From: Caldimonas brevitalea
Lineage (GTDB): Bacteria; Pseudomonadota; Gammaproteobacteria; Burkholderiales; Burkholderiaceae_C
Length of the DNA: 64,000 nucleotides
NCBI RefSeq assembly: GCF_001017435.1
Contig: NZ_CP011371.1
Location: 4,030,001 to 4,094,000 of the forward strand
Direction: 5' to 3'
Position 1 is the stretch's first letter; each line of letters starts with the position of its first letter. Below, one piece after another: positions 38,901 to 46,200 of the stretch. A program made the translations under genes and the position numbers. The notes beneath the pieces were generated by a model that searched no databases, was not told the origin of the DNA, and saw only the letters and a list, made by a program, of their open reading frames with translations.

Positions 38901-41900
38901 CAAAAACTTGTTGATCGCAGAAACGACCGTATTCACTCCCCCAGGCACGTTGTGGCGCGCAAAACTCGCCATCATTCGTTGCCTGAACCCGTCGAAGGCG
39001 TCCACGACCGCGTTGACCGATACCTCCAACGGATCTAGGCCGAGCTTGCCCGTCGCCAGCGGGGTCTTCCTCAACTTCCCGAGCAACTCGCCGATCGATT
39101 GATAGATATCGCTGTACAGGCCGGCAGTGAATCCCGGCAGGTAGTCGCGCTTGAAGGCGTCCCACCAATCCTGGCGCAACCCGTTCCAGTCGAGCACATC
39201 AACCCCCTGGTCCAGGTCATTCGACAGACGTTCCTTGTACTCGTCCAGCAGCTGCGGCGTGTTCACCGGCTTCGTCCAATTGTGGCGCGACCAGCCCGGC
39301 AGGTTCCAGCTGAAGATTGGGAAGCGGCCAAACTGCGTGCGGTCGCCCGCCTCAAAGTTGCCGTTGAAGACACCGGGGACGGCTTCAAGGTCGCGTCCGC
39401 GTTCGGTGTTGTCGGCAATGACCGGCTCGCGGCCCTCGAGCGGTCGCAGCCCCGCCCTCGAATCTGCGCCGTACAAGCCGCCGCCCTGTACCGAGTACGC
39501 CCAACCCTCTCCCAAGCCTTCCTGAACCACAGTCGAGGTGTAGTCGCCGTGTGCCTGGACGAAGGCGGCGGTGGCGATCGTCTGATTGCTCAGCGTATTC
39601 GAGACGCGATAGCTGTACCAGGGCTTCCAGTCCCGCAACGAGTCGAAGGTGTAGTTGTAGTTGCTATAGAGCCAGTCGCCGCCGAAGGCGTCCACCTTTC
39701 GTCCATAGTCTTGCAAGCCCCGCAGGATGGGGTCCGCCTTTCCTTCCGCAGGGTGAGGTTTAGTGTCGCTAAAGCGACGCAGCGCCAGGTTTGCCGTGCC
39801 CAGGTACCAGGTTGCGACGCGCTGGTGCAGCGTGCCGATACCGTTGATGATCGGGTACTCATCGTCATTGCCGATGTGGAATCCGTAACGCCCATCGAGT
39901 CGGACATCGATCGCGGCACCCGCGTTCCACATGGAATGACCGTAGGGCGTGCCCGTGTGCTGAGTGTCGATACTCGTATACAGATACTCGACCACCGGGA
40001 CGTTGGTGAACCACTGGTCGCCGGGTTGCTTCGGAATCTCCTGGTAGTAGTTGTCCGCGAAGGTGACGTTCTCCCAGATCTTGATGTCGGGGTCCTTGTA
40101 GTCCCCGGCCGCGATCTTGTCCAGGCCGTAGGGCTTGAGTACGGCGTCGACAAAGAGGCCGCCCCAGTTGGCGATGGCGATAGCCCACCGGCCAGCAAGC
40201 GCAAGGGACCCGCTCAACGTCGCCGCCGTCCCTACAAGCGCCAATCGGCCGAACATCGCCCCAAAGTCCAGCTCCAGAGAACGCTGCTCGCCGTCGAACG
40301 GATCGAGCGTGGTCATGTGAAGGTCAAGACGGTTGGAGGGATCGTCGCTTTCGCGGTTCACACCTTGAACCTGTTGTAGCGAATCGGCGTAGCGTCCCAG
40401 GCGTTGGATGATCTCGCTGTTGACCACAGCCCCACGACCGTGCCCGATGAAGTGCAGGTGGGAGTTCAGCAGACCCCCGCGGAAGCCGGCTGCTGCGGTG
40501 CCACGATGCAACTCGACCAGGCTCGCGAAGAGCGCGTCCGCGGCGCCTTCGGCAAAGCCGGTGTCCGTGGTCGACGCATCACTGAGCCAATTGGCGATCA
40601 GGATCAGCGCACCACCATTCTTGGGAATGCGGTTGATCGAGACGTCAGCCCAGCGAGTGCCCTTGGCGCCGATCCATCCCCCCGTGCGCGGGTCGTACTC
40701 CAGCACCGTTGCTCCAGACTTCTCGGCCATCGCCGCCGCCATCAGCCGTGTCCCCGTCAGCGTGTCATTGCCTTCGAAACCCAGTGAGCGGGCGAACTCG
40801 GGCAAATACGTTCCGCCGATGATCTCGTCGACGGCAAAAGGCGTCTGGAGCGTCGGCGTCAAGATCGTGACGCTTGAGAACTGATTCTCGAATTCAGCCT
40901 TGACTGGCGCCACCGTGAACTGCTTGTAAGTGCGCACGACCGAGCCGGACGCGGTTCGGCCCTCCACGCCCACCCAGTAGGTCTGGCCTGCTGTCAGCTT
41001 CACCTGCCGACCCAACACTTCGGCCAGGTCGACCCGGAAAGGATCGTCGCTGGCCGCTTGCGACCGGTTGACGTGGGCTGTGGCCACGCGCCCGGGATTG
41101 CTGTCGGCCAGCAATTCGCGCTGCAGGAGGCTCAAGTCACCCGAGGCATCGGAGCCGCCGAACAACGAGAACAGTTCCAGCGGCTTGTCTTGCGGCCACA
41201 ACCCGTCACCTGGGCCGAAGGTGCTGACGTAGACGCTGTATCCGGTGAGCGGAACACCGGTCTGCAGGTAGAACACCGGTTCACCATGGGCGGGCGCGGT
41301 CATCGCGTCGCGAGCAAGATGACCGCTGCCGACTAGACTGCCGTCCGGGGAACCGTTCGCCGACACGATGTTCAGCGTGGCACGCTTCGGCGCCATGCCG
41401 ACCACGTGGCCGCCGTACTCGTGCGGCGTCACACTGGGGATCTGATCGCCCCCGCTGTTCATGCGATCGAAAGGCAGCGGTGCGGTCTGGCTGCGGTTGT
41501 TCAGGGAATTGACCTGCGCATGAATGATCAAGTCCTGCGCGTCAAACACCAGCATGCCGAAGCTGATGGTGCCAGTCAGGCCCCCCTCGTCGTGCATGTA
41601 GGTGGCCCACAGCTGGCTACCGTCGGGGCTCAACGTCAGCTTGTCGAGTGTGCCGCCCTTGAACGGCGTCGTGGTGCCCAGAAACTCCGGTTGGCCGTTG
41701 CGGCCGAACGGGTCTTTCACCACCGCGATCTTGCCGCCCACCTGGCGGCCCGCATTCGAGAGGTCGAGGTAGGGCAGGTGGTAGTCGGCGATGAAAGCGT
41801 ACTCGTTGCCTTGGAACTCCGTCACAGCCACGCCCTGCGTGCGCTGGAAGTTCAGGCGGTACTTGCCCACCGTGAAGAGACCGCTCGTGTCCAGGTTCAG

Positions 41901-43292
41901 CACGCGTGTCGTCGGGGTGGCGCTGAGGCTGCCATCCTGGGGATCGAGCGCGAAGCTGACGGACACGGCGCCGCGTGCGCCGTCGAACGCATTCGTGAAC
42001 AGGAAGTCACCGGGCCGGCTGCCGGAGACGACAAACTGCGTGCCCCGCCCTCGACTCTCGGGATGGACGATCTCTCGCAGCGAACGCGAGGCCGTCAAAG
42101 AGGCAGACCATCTGGCGGTACCCAACTGGTTCTCAGCCTCCAGCCCCACCAGGTCGAGGACAAACGCCTTGCCGATCTCCATGTCGTATCGGTTGATCCC
42201 CAGGGCGCCGGTCGCCACGGTCACCGCCAGGTAGCGCGGCCGCCCTTGCGCATCTCGGTTGACCGCCAGGTCGGCATAGCCGCCGACGGTGTTGGACAGC
42301 GTGCTGGGCAAACGGATCTGCTGCACGTGGCCGTAAGCCTGCGGCGCGGACAGGTCGATGTTCACGCGCATCAGGCGGTAGCCGCCCTCCGGGCGCCCGG
42401 CAGTGACGTATCGATCGCCTTCAGCGATGTAGAGGTGGTCGCCGGCCACCGCAATGCTCGCGATGTTGGTTGAGCCGCCGCCGACTTCGATGATGTCGAC
42501 GAGGTCGAGGCTCGCCATGTCGAGCACCATCACTCGTCCGTTGTACGAAGCGATGAACGCCAAGGTGCCGGCGTCGTTGAAGGCGATCTGGTCGGTCTTC
42601 CAACCGCCCACCGCCGCGCTGACGCTGGACCGCAGCTCAAGGGGCAACCGAGAGAACGCCTCGGCCCAGGTCTGCTCCTTCACCAGCTGCAGTTGCTGGT
42701 CGGGGCCGGTCAGCGTGCCATCGGCGTTTCTCACCGTGTTCGCGACGTGCTTGAAGAACCGGATGCCGAACGCCGACGTGGTGAACGACACGTCGGTCTT
42801 GGGCTGGAAGGTGGCGGCGCCGCTGCGCGAGCCTGTGCCCGCTTCCTGGAACTCGAAACGCCCAGGAGACGTCTCGACCTTGACCAGGCGCTCCACGTAC
42901 AGTTCGTGAGCAGACAGCGCCACTCCAGGCGGAAGCGCCACCGTCAGGCGTGAGCCGCTCCACTGGGCCTCGATCGCCTGATAAAGGCGGCCATGCGCCG
43001 GCTCATCCCAGCTCGCCTCGTCCGGCCCGGGCGTGTAGCCCACCGGCTTGATCCACACGACGAACTTCGTGTTGTCCGGCGTGACTTGACTCTGCGGCGT
43101 CGGCGCCAGCTGACCCATGTCGATGTTCAGCACACCGTCGTCGAGCGAAATCTGCTCGATGACCGGCGCGTCGGCAGTGCGGTCGTTGAACTCGGCAACC
43201 CGGATGCGGACCGTGTTCGTGGCAGGGTCGCGCACCAACTCGACCGGCGCTTGCTGGAAGACACCATCAAAGTTGCGCTGGCCGATCCACGT
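29952..43292 (-). CDS. Giant repetitive surface protein, C-terminal part (after frame break)
   Basis: This frame encodes about 4,446 residues to the stop at 29952. Between the in-frame stop at 43320-43322 and the first possible start (TTG at 43238, without a ribosome site) there is no ATG or GTG and no signal peptide, so it is not an independent gene. It continues the upstream giant frame if one G is removed from 43294-43299. Domains in order are: YncE-like beta-propeller (~210-620), alpha/beta-hydrolase-like domain with GHGRG (932-936), an uncharacterised region, a metalloprotease-like domain with HEFAHNLGLPD (2157-2167), a carbohydrate-binding-like domain, 12 tandem-95 repeats, a modified 13th repeat, a duplicated 300-residue module and an acidic tail. 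Numbering is from the TTG at 43238. Expected at the cell surface or secreted. Confidence 0.85.
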   Translation of the reverse strand, partial: TWIGQRNFDGVFQQAPVELVRDPATNTVRIRVAEFNDRTADAPVIEQISLDDGVLNIDMGQLAPTPQSQVTPDNTKFVVWIKPVGYTPGPDEASWDEPAHGRLYQAIEAQWSGSRLTVALPPGVALSAHELYVERLVKVETSPGRFEFQEAGTGSRSGAATFQPKTDVSFTTSAFGIRFFKHVANTVRNADGTLTGPDQQLQLVKEQTWAEAFSRLPLELRSSVSAAVGGWKTDQIAFNDAGTLAFIASYNGRVMVLDMASLDLVDIIEVGGGSTNIASIAVAGDHLYIAEGDRYVTAGRPEGGYRLMRVNIDLSAPQAYGHVQQIRLPSTLSNTVGGYADLAVNRDAQGRPRYLAVTVATGALGINRYDMEIGKAFVLDLVGLEAENQLGTARWSASLTASRSLREIVHPESRGRGTQFVVSGSRPGDFLFTNAFDGARGAVSVSFALDPQDGSLSATPTTRVLNLDTSGLFTVGKYRLNFQRTQGVAVTEFQGNEYAFIADYHLPYLDLSNAGRQVGGKIAVVKDPFGRNGQPEFLGTTTPFKGGTLDKLTLSPDGSQLWATYMHDEGGLTGTISFGMLVFDAQDLIIHAQVNSLNNRSQTAPLPFDRMNSGGDQIPSVTPHEYGGHVVGMAPKRATLNIVSANGSPDGSLVGSGHLARDAMTAPAHGEPVFYLQTGVPLTGYSVYVSTFGPGDGLWPQDKPLELFSLFGGSDASGDLSLLQRELLADSNPGRVATAHVNRSQAASDDPFRVDLAEVLGRQVKLTAGQTYWVGVEGRTASGSVVRTYKQFTVAPVKAEFENQFSSVTILTPTLQTPFAVDEIIGGTYLPEFARSLGFEGNDTLTGTRLMAAAMAEKSGATVLEYDPRTGGWIGAKGTRWADVSINRIPKNGGALILIANWLSDASTTDTGFAEGAADALFASLVELHRGTAAAGFRGGLLNSHLHFIGHGRGAVVNSEIIQRLGRYADSLQQVQGVNRESDDPSNRLDLHMTTLDPFDGEQRSLELDFGAMFGRLALVGTAATLSGSLALAGRWAIAIANWGGLFVDAVLKPYGLDKIAAGDYKDPDIKIWENVTFADNYYQEIPKQPGDQWFTNVPVVEYLYTSIDTQHTGTPYGHSMWNAGAAIDVRLDGRYGFHIGNDDEYPIINGIGTLHQRVATWYLGTANLALRRFSDTKPHPAEGKADPILRGLQDYGRKVDAFGGDWLYSNYNYTFDSLRDWKPWYSYRVSNTLSNQTIATAAFVQAHGDYTSTVVQEGLGEGWAYSVQGGGLYGADSRAGLRPLEGREPVIADNTERGRDLEAVPGVFNGNFEAGDRTQFGRFPIFSWNLPGWSRHNWTKPVNTPQLLDEYKERLSNDLDQGVDVLDWNGLRQDWWDAFKRDYLPGFTAGLYSDIYQSIGELLGKLRKTPLATGKLGLDPLEVSVNAVVDAFDGFRQRMMASFARHNVPGGVNTVVSAINKFLDVAANGTKQFPGANIRNLTSAAFFLGAGPSLVANFLNGYQSIAEHRVELGGGDELWHNRMYFPIDATSLSFDLASDSLETGTLEVVFEPWSVGGTAATPPSGLRFSFDKKPVALLDGAYQQIKIAVPEALRGQVGTFYFKVSDDTWGSFYIDNIRLGSDLEITDSSAAEGNADQAKDRIVFFKDFVDVDPQANVGDLRTTDPFVSVQQHGVDQHKVTLRNSGAERAQIRLKVDGDAFLQHRTTDASTGATTSQLMDGNWEFARVLEPGEEYVLDLRAHANEDLLKKLAGYDQESGTYNTLPYDVAIAFARLQVETSPVGSGVVQKDAVSLYYMIDLSDASRKDGVVHMRDLRTGTDVNLTGGMLGGPNGERALRVYNPGGMEIAPVAGAGLPLNLVEVKNLPDVIDQMRVDDPASALPPAIAAAAKKREKDTTLIIVKGGDARSLLGSNLSVDLTMKAAGVVVAQPKLQAVLVEPQRLHVNSADITAQVQRFVGYLVGDTRAQIDRLRELEAQGEMWPSDRQRLDELLVVDAFKASLTSEQLQRLALLQPGLLAPFQGQAFSTAVREVLYEGGDGLQGVFHELWSRGDLEISTATRAPASNENSLLVKWQGEGEFTGTAGTAGQDLWVSELQRLLMSGDSVRSDLQPQQKLYLLSKVLNGDRAGALSDPTKRAMLYLGQVLRDVLVDLPSDADTDLAWKRLGQRVGWVAAHEFAHNLGLPDAYVQSGGVRQLLDLQESLMSQFGMRNLTPIQQNLLALALDAPNHGLLETTEHGSLRGRTVAASDIDGVIQYLYNLSNGRRVNFAPSEGEAATGSGGDQPTDSGGFLGFSTTPETGLASAAGVPATGHEMKGLEDATSWQARGTIDWQDGGAAVLHESDRVHSGLRQTFVVMEGQRYLTFTVSDHRLGEGGASIADAFEFALRDAADGRSVLPSLALSRTDAGLNQQGGGQQYLSSGVLARDGKTQGSTTYYVDITEVARGTALELSFDLIGFGVADGYVKLKDVQLLGSLNTAPVLQQQQHVELGEDGVSQFDPLAKASDAEGNALTAHLVTPPAHGSLTLRADGSFDYQPQADFHGEDSFSYRVSDGQLESTIATVRMTVRPVNDLPVVQDITSSVEEDGSVHLDLVAGAIDVDGDSLAPVIVAAPAHGVLTTDAEGRYTYTPAPDFHGSDSFTYRISDGQGESQVATVWLTVMPVNDAPVVADQAATLAEDGSLRVDLLAGAQDVDADVLAPVVVSGPRHGSLTLNADGSFSYSAHADYHGEDSFTYRVSDGQSESSLATVTLTVSPVNDAPIAQDGSATLAEDGSAVIDLRTLGLDVDTLVLQAVVLTGPLHGTLLNHGDGTFTYTPAPNFYGRDSLRFALTDGDLVSNEATFTFHVTAVNDAPVIADGHLTVSEDGVLRIDPLAGVTDVDGDALSADVVAGPAHGSLSLNTDGSFTYTPTADFEGSDSFTYRVSDGTEASNLATVTLTVTGVNDAPVAQDGRAALDEDGAVVVDLRALGLDVEGAQLQPVVVAGPSHGTLVDNGDGTFTYTPAPNFKGRDSVRFTLSDGELTSNEATFSFDVTAVNDAPVVADSHMTVDEDGVLRVDPLAGSSDVDGDALAAAIVAGPAHGSVSVNADGSFSYTPVADFNGSDSFTYRVSDGQGGSELATVTLTVVPVNDAPVVAGRHLTVSEDGALHIDPLAGATDVDGDALTAAVVAGPAHGSLSVNADGSFTYTPVADFNGSDSFTYRVDDGAGASTLATVTLGVTAVNDAPVAQDGSAMVTEDGSVVIDLRSLGFDVDADAELQSLVVAGPSHGTLMDNGDGTYTYTPAPDFNGSDRLRFALTDGELVSNEATFSFEVTAVNDAPVLADAQLAMAEDGVLRLDLLAGASDVDGDTLTATVIAGAAHGLLTVNADGSFSYTPAADFNGTDSFTYRVGDGTVDSNVATVTLNVQSVNDAPVARDAALALDEDGTLHIDFAAYGLDVDSSAALTAVIVDGPAHGSLVRGDDGRYVYVPHANYHGTDAIRFRLSDGELGSNEATLSITVAAVNDAPTLADSTLQMAEDGSVTADALAQATDVDGDVLTLELVEGPAHGTVTIHPDGSYTYVPNANFYGVDTFSLRVSDGPAASAVASVSVNIEAVNDAAVAFDSTAIGEEDQALVLAWSDFDVVDVDGDAMAIRITTLPAEGVLQRHTADGTWLDVVAGETFTQAEITAGVLHFVPEANASGGEGYVHAGYGNRRSHYARLGYVAGDGLVDTAEVFVNLDITALADAPTLNFTGANSSTRELFRTGWEGAPNVDSQSTLVQQSVFDGWRLITDPDPSCGGQDGFEVWNTGDRMADAYNNLRTVRAGEGNGNQWLELNNAGGAQHQTLGIERTVETVAGASYTLSFDVAGRLGFGSDYTRIAVYLDGVKLASVSPTSPSSSLDWRTLSYSFTGTGGAQRLRIVSEATRLHEGGRGTMIDDIALSETTQLNRGSEDSRIPLQGIAAALADNDGSETMVLTMMGLPIGSVLSDGVRSFTVTEAARVANLSGWNTATLALQPPANFSGVLQLQVQATAIETATGGRATVSKQLAVQVAAVADAPVLTLTARDVDVSREMLSTSWESVANRNRNATIVAGAPWSTLEGWRVMHAEFGKQTAFEIWSSGDQMRNAAGQFVTVQAAAGNGRNWLELNNGIGEGHQTLGIERDVQTIAGAIYTLSFDYAGALGLPEANTRVGIYVDGQLVGSYANTSGATALNWRALSFQFTGNGCEREISIRIEGGPTANHGRGAMIDDIRIVETLPTGNHLVYGLAGTAIALPIVNASLTDTDGSETLKVELLGLPAGATVSDGTRSVTLTSAGSVDLSGWNLALLSLTPPAGCPGLLSLQVRATSTEASNGSSTSVTQSLQVCVLGGTPVDTPVGVNPYVVLTAGTSSTTTAAATGTVSATPIVVGPMVDETGALTISLALSTPRTWEEEEAAERERSSALNEEWLQELEQFARANWEALVG
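29955..30068 (-). other. Acidic helical C-terminal tail of the giant protein
   Basis: The last ~38 residues differ sharply from the beta-rich, low-charge repeats before them. They start RTWEEEEAAERERSS and continue as an amphipathic, Glu-rich helix with three Trp (at the start, in EEWLQELEQF and in ANWEALVG). A terminal change from beta modules to a charged helix is typical of C-terminal export or sorting signals. That role is inferred; there are no RTX glycine repeats or PEP-CTERM/LPXTG-type anchor. Confidence 0.5.
30245..32090 (-). repeat. Duplicated ~300-residue module near the C-terminus
   Basis: Two tandem copies (about 31185-32090 and 30245-31150) share the same order of motifs: GWRLI/GWRVM, FEVWNTGD/FEIWSSGD, NQWLELNN/RNWLELNN, HQTLGIER, YTLSFD, RGTMIDDIAL/RGAMIDDIRI. 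Each is followed by a TDxDGSET-type Ig domain. The first half looks like a beta-sandwich carbohydrate-binding or CBM/DUF642-like module. Divergence between the copies indicates an old duplication. Confidence 0.7.
32514..35870 (-). repeat. Twelve tandem-95 / cadherin-like repeats
   Basis: Twelve consecutive units of about 93 residues begin VNDAPV (the first is LNTAPV) and contain EDG, DVDGD, GPAHG, DGSFTYTP, DFNGSDSFTYRVSDG and ATVTLTV. Two subtypes are visible. Type A carries PLAGATDVDGDAL. Type B carries LRTLGLDVD, GDGTFTYTPAPNF and RFALTDGELVSNEATF. The order is A A A B A B A A B A B A, indicating that B-A pairs were duplicated as higher-order units. The domain is calcium-binding cadherin-like or Ig-like in other proteins. 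Confidence 0.85.
36738..36770 (-). other. Zinc-metalloprotease motif HExxHxxGxxD in the giant protein
   Basis: The stretch HEFAHNLGLPD (residues 2157-2167 of the C-terminal frame) matches the extended metzincin-type motif with Asp as third ligand, as in snapalysin. It follows a helix-forming stretch (RLGQRVGWVAA), and a Met-containing region (LMSQFGMRNL) lies downstream where a Met-turn could be. The giant protein may therefore carry its own protease, or a fold derived from one. Confidence 0.6.
40431..40445 (-). other. Degenerate nucleophile elbow (GHGRG) of an alpha/beta-hydrolase-like domain
   Basis: Residues 932-936 read GHGRG in the context LHFIGHGRGAVVNSEII. In active lipases and esterases of this fold the pattern is GHSxG with Ser as nucleophile; here Gly replaces Ser. 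The preceding strand (ALILIANWLSD) and the following helix fit the fold, so this looks like a catalytically lost domain kept for structure or binding. Confidence 0.55.
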
Positions 43293-46200
43293 GCCCCCCG
43301 GACAACCAGGTGCCGGCCATCAGATCAAAGCCCGCCAGACCGACGGTCCCCATCGATAGGCCACCATTCAGCAGCGAGAAGGTGGTGTCGGCCGACCAGG
43401 TCCGGGTCGCCTCGACGGCGCCGGTACTCTGGTCGTACTTGTACTTGACCGCGACGTAGCTGCCGGAATCATGGGCACCGTGGTAAGGCGGGCTCGCCGT
43501 CCGCGCGATGCCATCCGCTCCGACCACACCGTTGTCGACCAGCCACCAGCTCGGCTGTTCGGTGCCATCGGGCTGCAGCACCGTGCCGAGGCGGAAGAAC
43601 AGCACTTCGTCACCTGCGCTGACCGTACCCTGCGTCAGATCGACCGGCAACGCGAACTGCAGCGAGCCGTTCAGGGTCTTGTCGCCTACATCCAGCGAGA
43701 ACGCGGCCAGCGGCACCAGCGGGTTGTCGGCCGGGTTGCGGCCCGGCTGGTTGAAGAAGCTGGCAGCCGGTGCCTCAAAGCCCGTGGCCTCGACCAACTG
43801 CTCCAGCGGGATGGTCTCGATGCGCACCGGCACCGCCTCGGTCAACGCGCCGGGCGGCACCTGCACCTGGTAGCCCTGCTCGTTCTCGACCACGGCGCCA
43901 CCCGCATCGACCACCACCGCGGGCTGCGTCGCGCCCATGCGGCTGGGCGCCACAACCTTCAACGTCACGGTGGACTGCGCGAACTTGCGCACCACCGTCA
44001 CCGTGGTCTGCCCTTCCTTCAACGCCGTGATCAAACCATCGGCAGACACCGACGCGACGCTGTCGTCACCGACGAAATAGAGCGCGTCGCCCGCCTCGAT
44101 CTGGTGGCCCACCAGGCCATCCCACAACTTGAGCTGGCGCATGCCGGCCGGCGAGTGCTCCGAAGGCGCGACGATGCTGACCGCTCCCGGATAGACGTCG
44201 AGTCCGCCGACGACCAGCGCCACGTCTTCCAGGCCGGGCTCGCCGACGGCGAAGGCGCTGACCCCGCGGATGGTCCCGTTCGCCGTGGTGCGTGTGGCCA
44301 GCAGCACGCCGTAGCCGTCGCGCTGCGCAGTAAAGACCGTGTCGAGATCGCTCGCACGCACACGAGCCGCCGCCGTGGCGGCGCCGTCCGTGTTCAGCAC
44401 CTGCCATTGCAGGTAGTCGGGCGACAGCACGACACCCTGCTCGTCCGCGAAGTCGCCGACGGCGACCACGCGTGCCTGCTCGCCGGCACGCAACCGGGCC
44501 AGCGTGGTGAGCTTGACCGACAGCAGTCGGGCGTCGCTGACATGCACGCTCAGCTCGATCACGCCGCTGCTGGCAAAGCCGTCATCGGCCTGCAGCCGCA
44601 CGCGCGCTTCGCCGGCAAAGCCGGCCTCGGGCGTGAACAGCAGGGCTTCGCCGTCGGCGCTCAGGCGTGCGGTGCCATGGTCGGCCCCCACGATGCGCCA
44701 GAACACCGCGTCACCTTCGAAATCGCGGGCGATGGTGTCGAGCCCGCGTGCCGTACCGAGGTCGGTATGGGTCTTCAGCGCAGGGCCGGCCGGCTGTGCG
44801 AGCGCGACGGGCGCCTGGTTGGCGCGCCAGCCGTAGTTCGCAAACAGCACCTGACGGTCGCTCGCCGTCGCCTGCCCGTCGCCATCGAGGTCGGCCCTGA
44901 GACCGCCCGTCGCAGCAGCCGCTTCCCACGCCGCGCTGTCATCGCCGTCCACGGCGCCGTCGCGGTCGAGGTCCCCGGCCAGCGAGACGCGCACGCTCGC
45001 GCTGCCGCTCCCCTGCAGGCTCAGCAGTTTCAGGCCGGCCTCGGTCACACGCAGCAGCGTCACGGTGGTGGCCCCGCTGACGCTGCGGCCGATCACGGTC
45101 GCACCCTCGGCCTGCAAGGTGACGTCGTCGCCCTGGGTTTCCACGGCGACGATCACCGCGCCGGCGGCACCGGGCGTCTTTACCGTGGAGGCGAGTTCGC
45201 TCTCACGCACCGCGAAGCTCAGGTTCACGGGCTGTGCACCCTGCAGCGTGCCGCTCCAGGTGTGCGTCGGCACTGTCGCGTCCGCGCCCCAGCCCACGGC
45301 CGCCCCGAGGTGGGCGGTGACGGTGTCGGCGATGAGCTGTCCGTCCTGACGATAGCCATACATCGCGCCGCTGTCCGCGGAGTACAGGCTGCGTGCCAGC
45401 GACAAACGCCCTTGGCCGTCGTAGCGGTACGCGATGGACTGATGCTCGCCGCTGCCGAGCGGCCCGGACACGCGTTCGATACGTCCGTCCTCACGGCGCC
45501 GCAGTTCGACGCGCTCGGCACTGTCGGGCGCGCCGACGAGCGCCACACCGGCGTCGCTGACCAGCCATTGTTCGCCGTCGGCAAAACGCACCGAGAGCAC
45601 CGCGCCGTTGGCATCCAGGCTGTAGCGCGTGCCATCCGGCCCGGCCAGCAGGTAGCCCTGCGGCACCCACGGCAGCCCGGTGATCTGGTCGTACAGGCGC
45701 TGGCCTTGGCGCTGCAGCGCCACGGGTTGCGACGCGTCGCCGCCATGCGCCTGCAGCGTCCAGCCCGGCGTGCCGCTGAACAGCGGACGCACGACCGCCG
45801 GTGCGCCGGGCTGGGTGCCCAGGGCTTCGGTCGTCGTGCTCAGCGTGAAACTGAGGTGATGCAGGCCGGCTTGCGCCTGCGAGAGGCTGGCCGGCACTTG
45901 CAGCCACACCCGCGCACCCTCGCGCCACGGCGCGGTGGTGCCTTGTGCCGTGCGCAGCGCCTGGTCGTGCGTCAGACGCGTTTCGAGCAGCGGCAGGGTC
46001 CAGTTGCCGAAGTCGGCGGAAGACCCATTTTGGGCGTCGCTGCCGAACACGGCGGTGTTCGGCAGCACGCGGGTCAGCGCCAGCGCATGCTGGCCGAGCT
46101 GGAACACCGCGTCGGTCACCATCGCTTGCGGCGCCGTCTTGACCGGCGCATCGATCACCACCCGTGCCTGGATCTCGGTCGTGCGACCGCTGAGGTCCCA

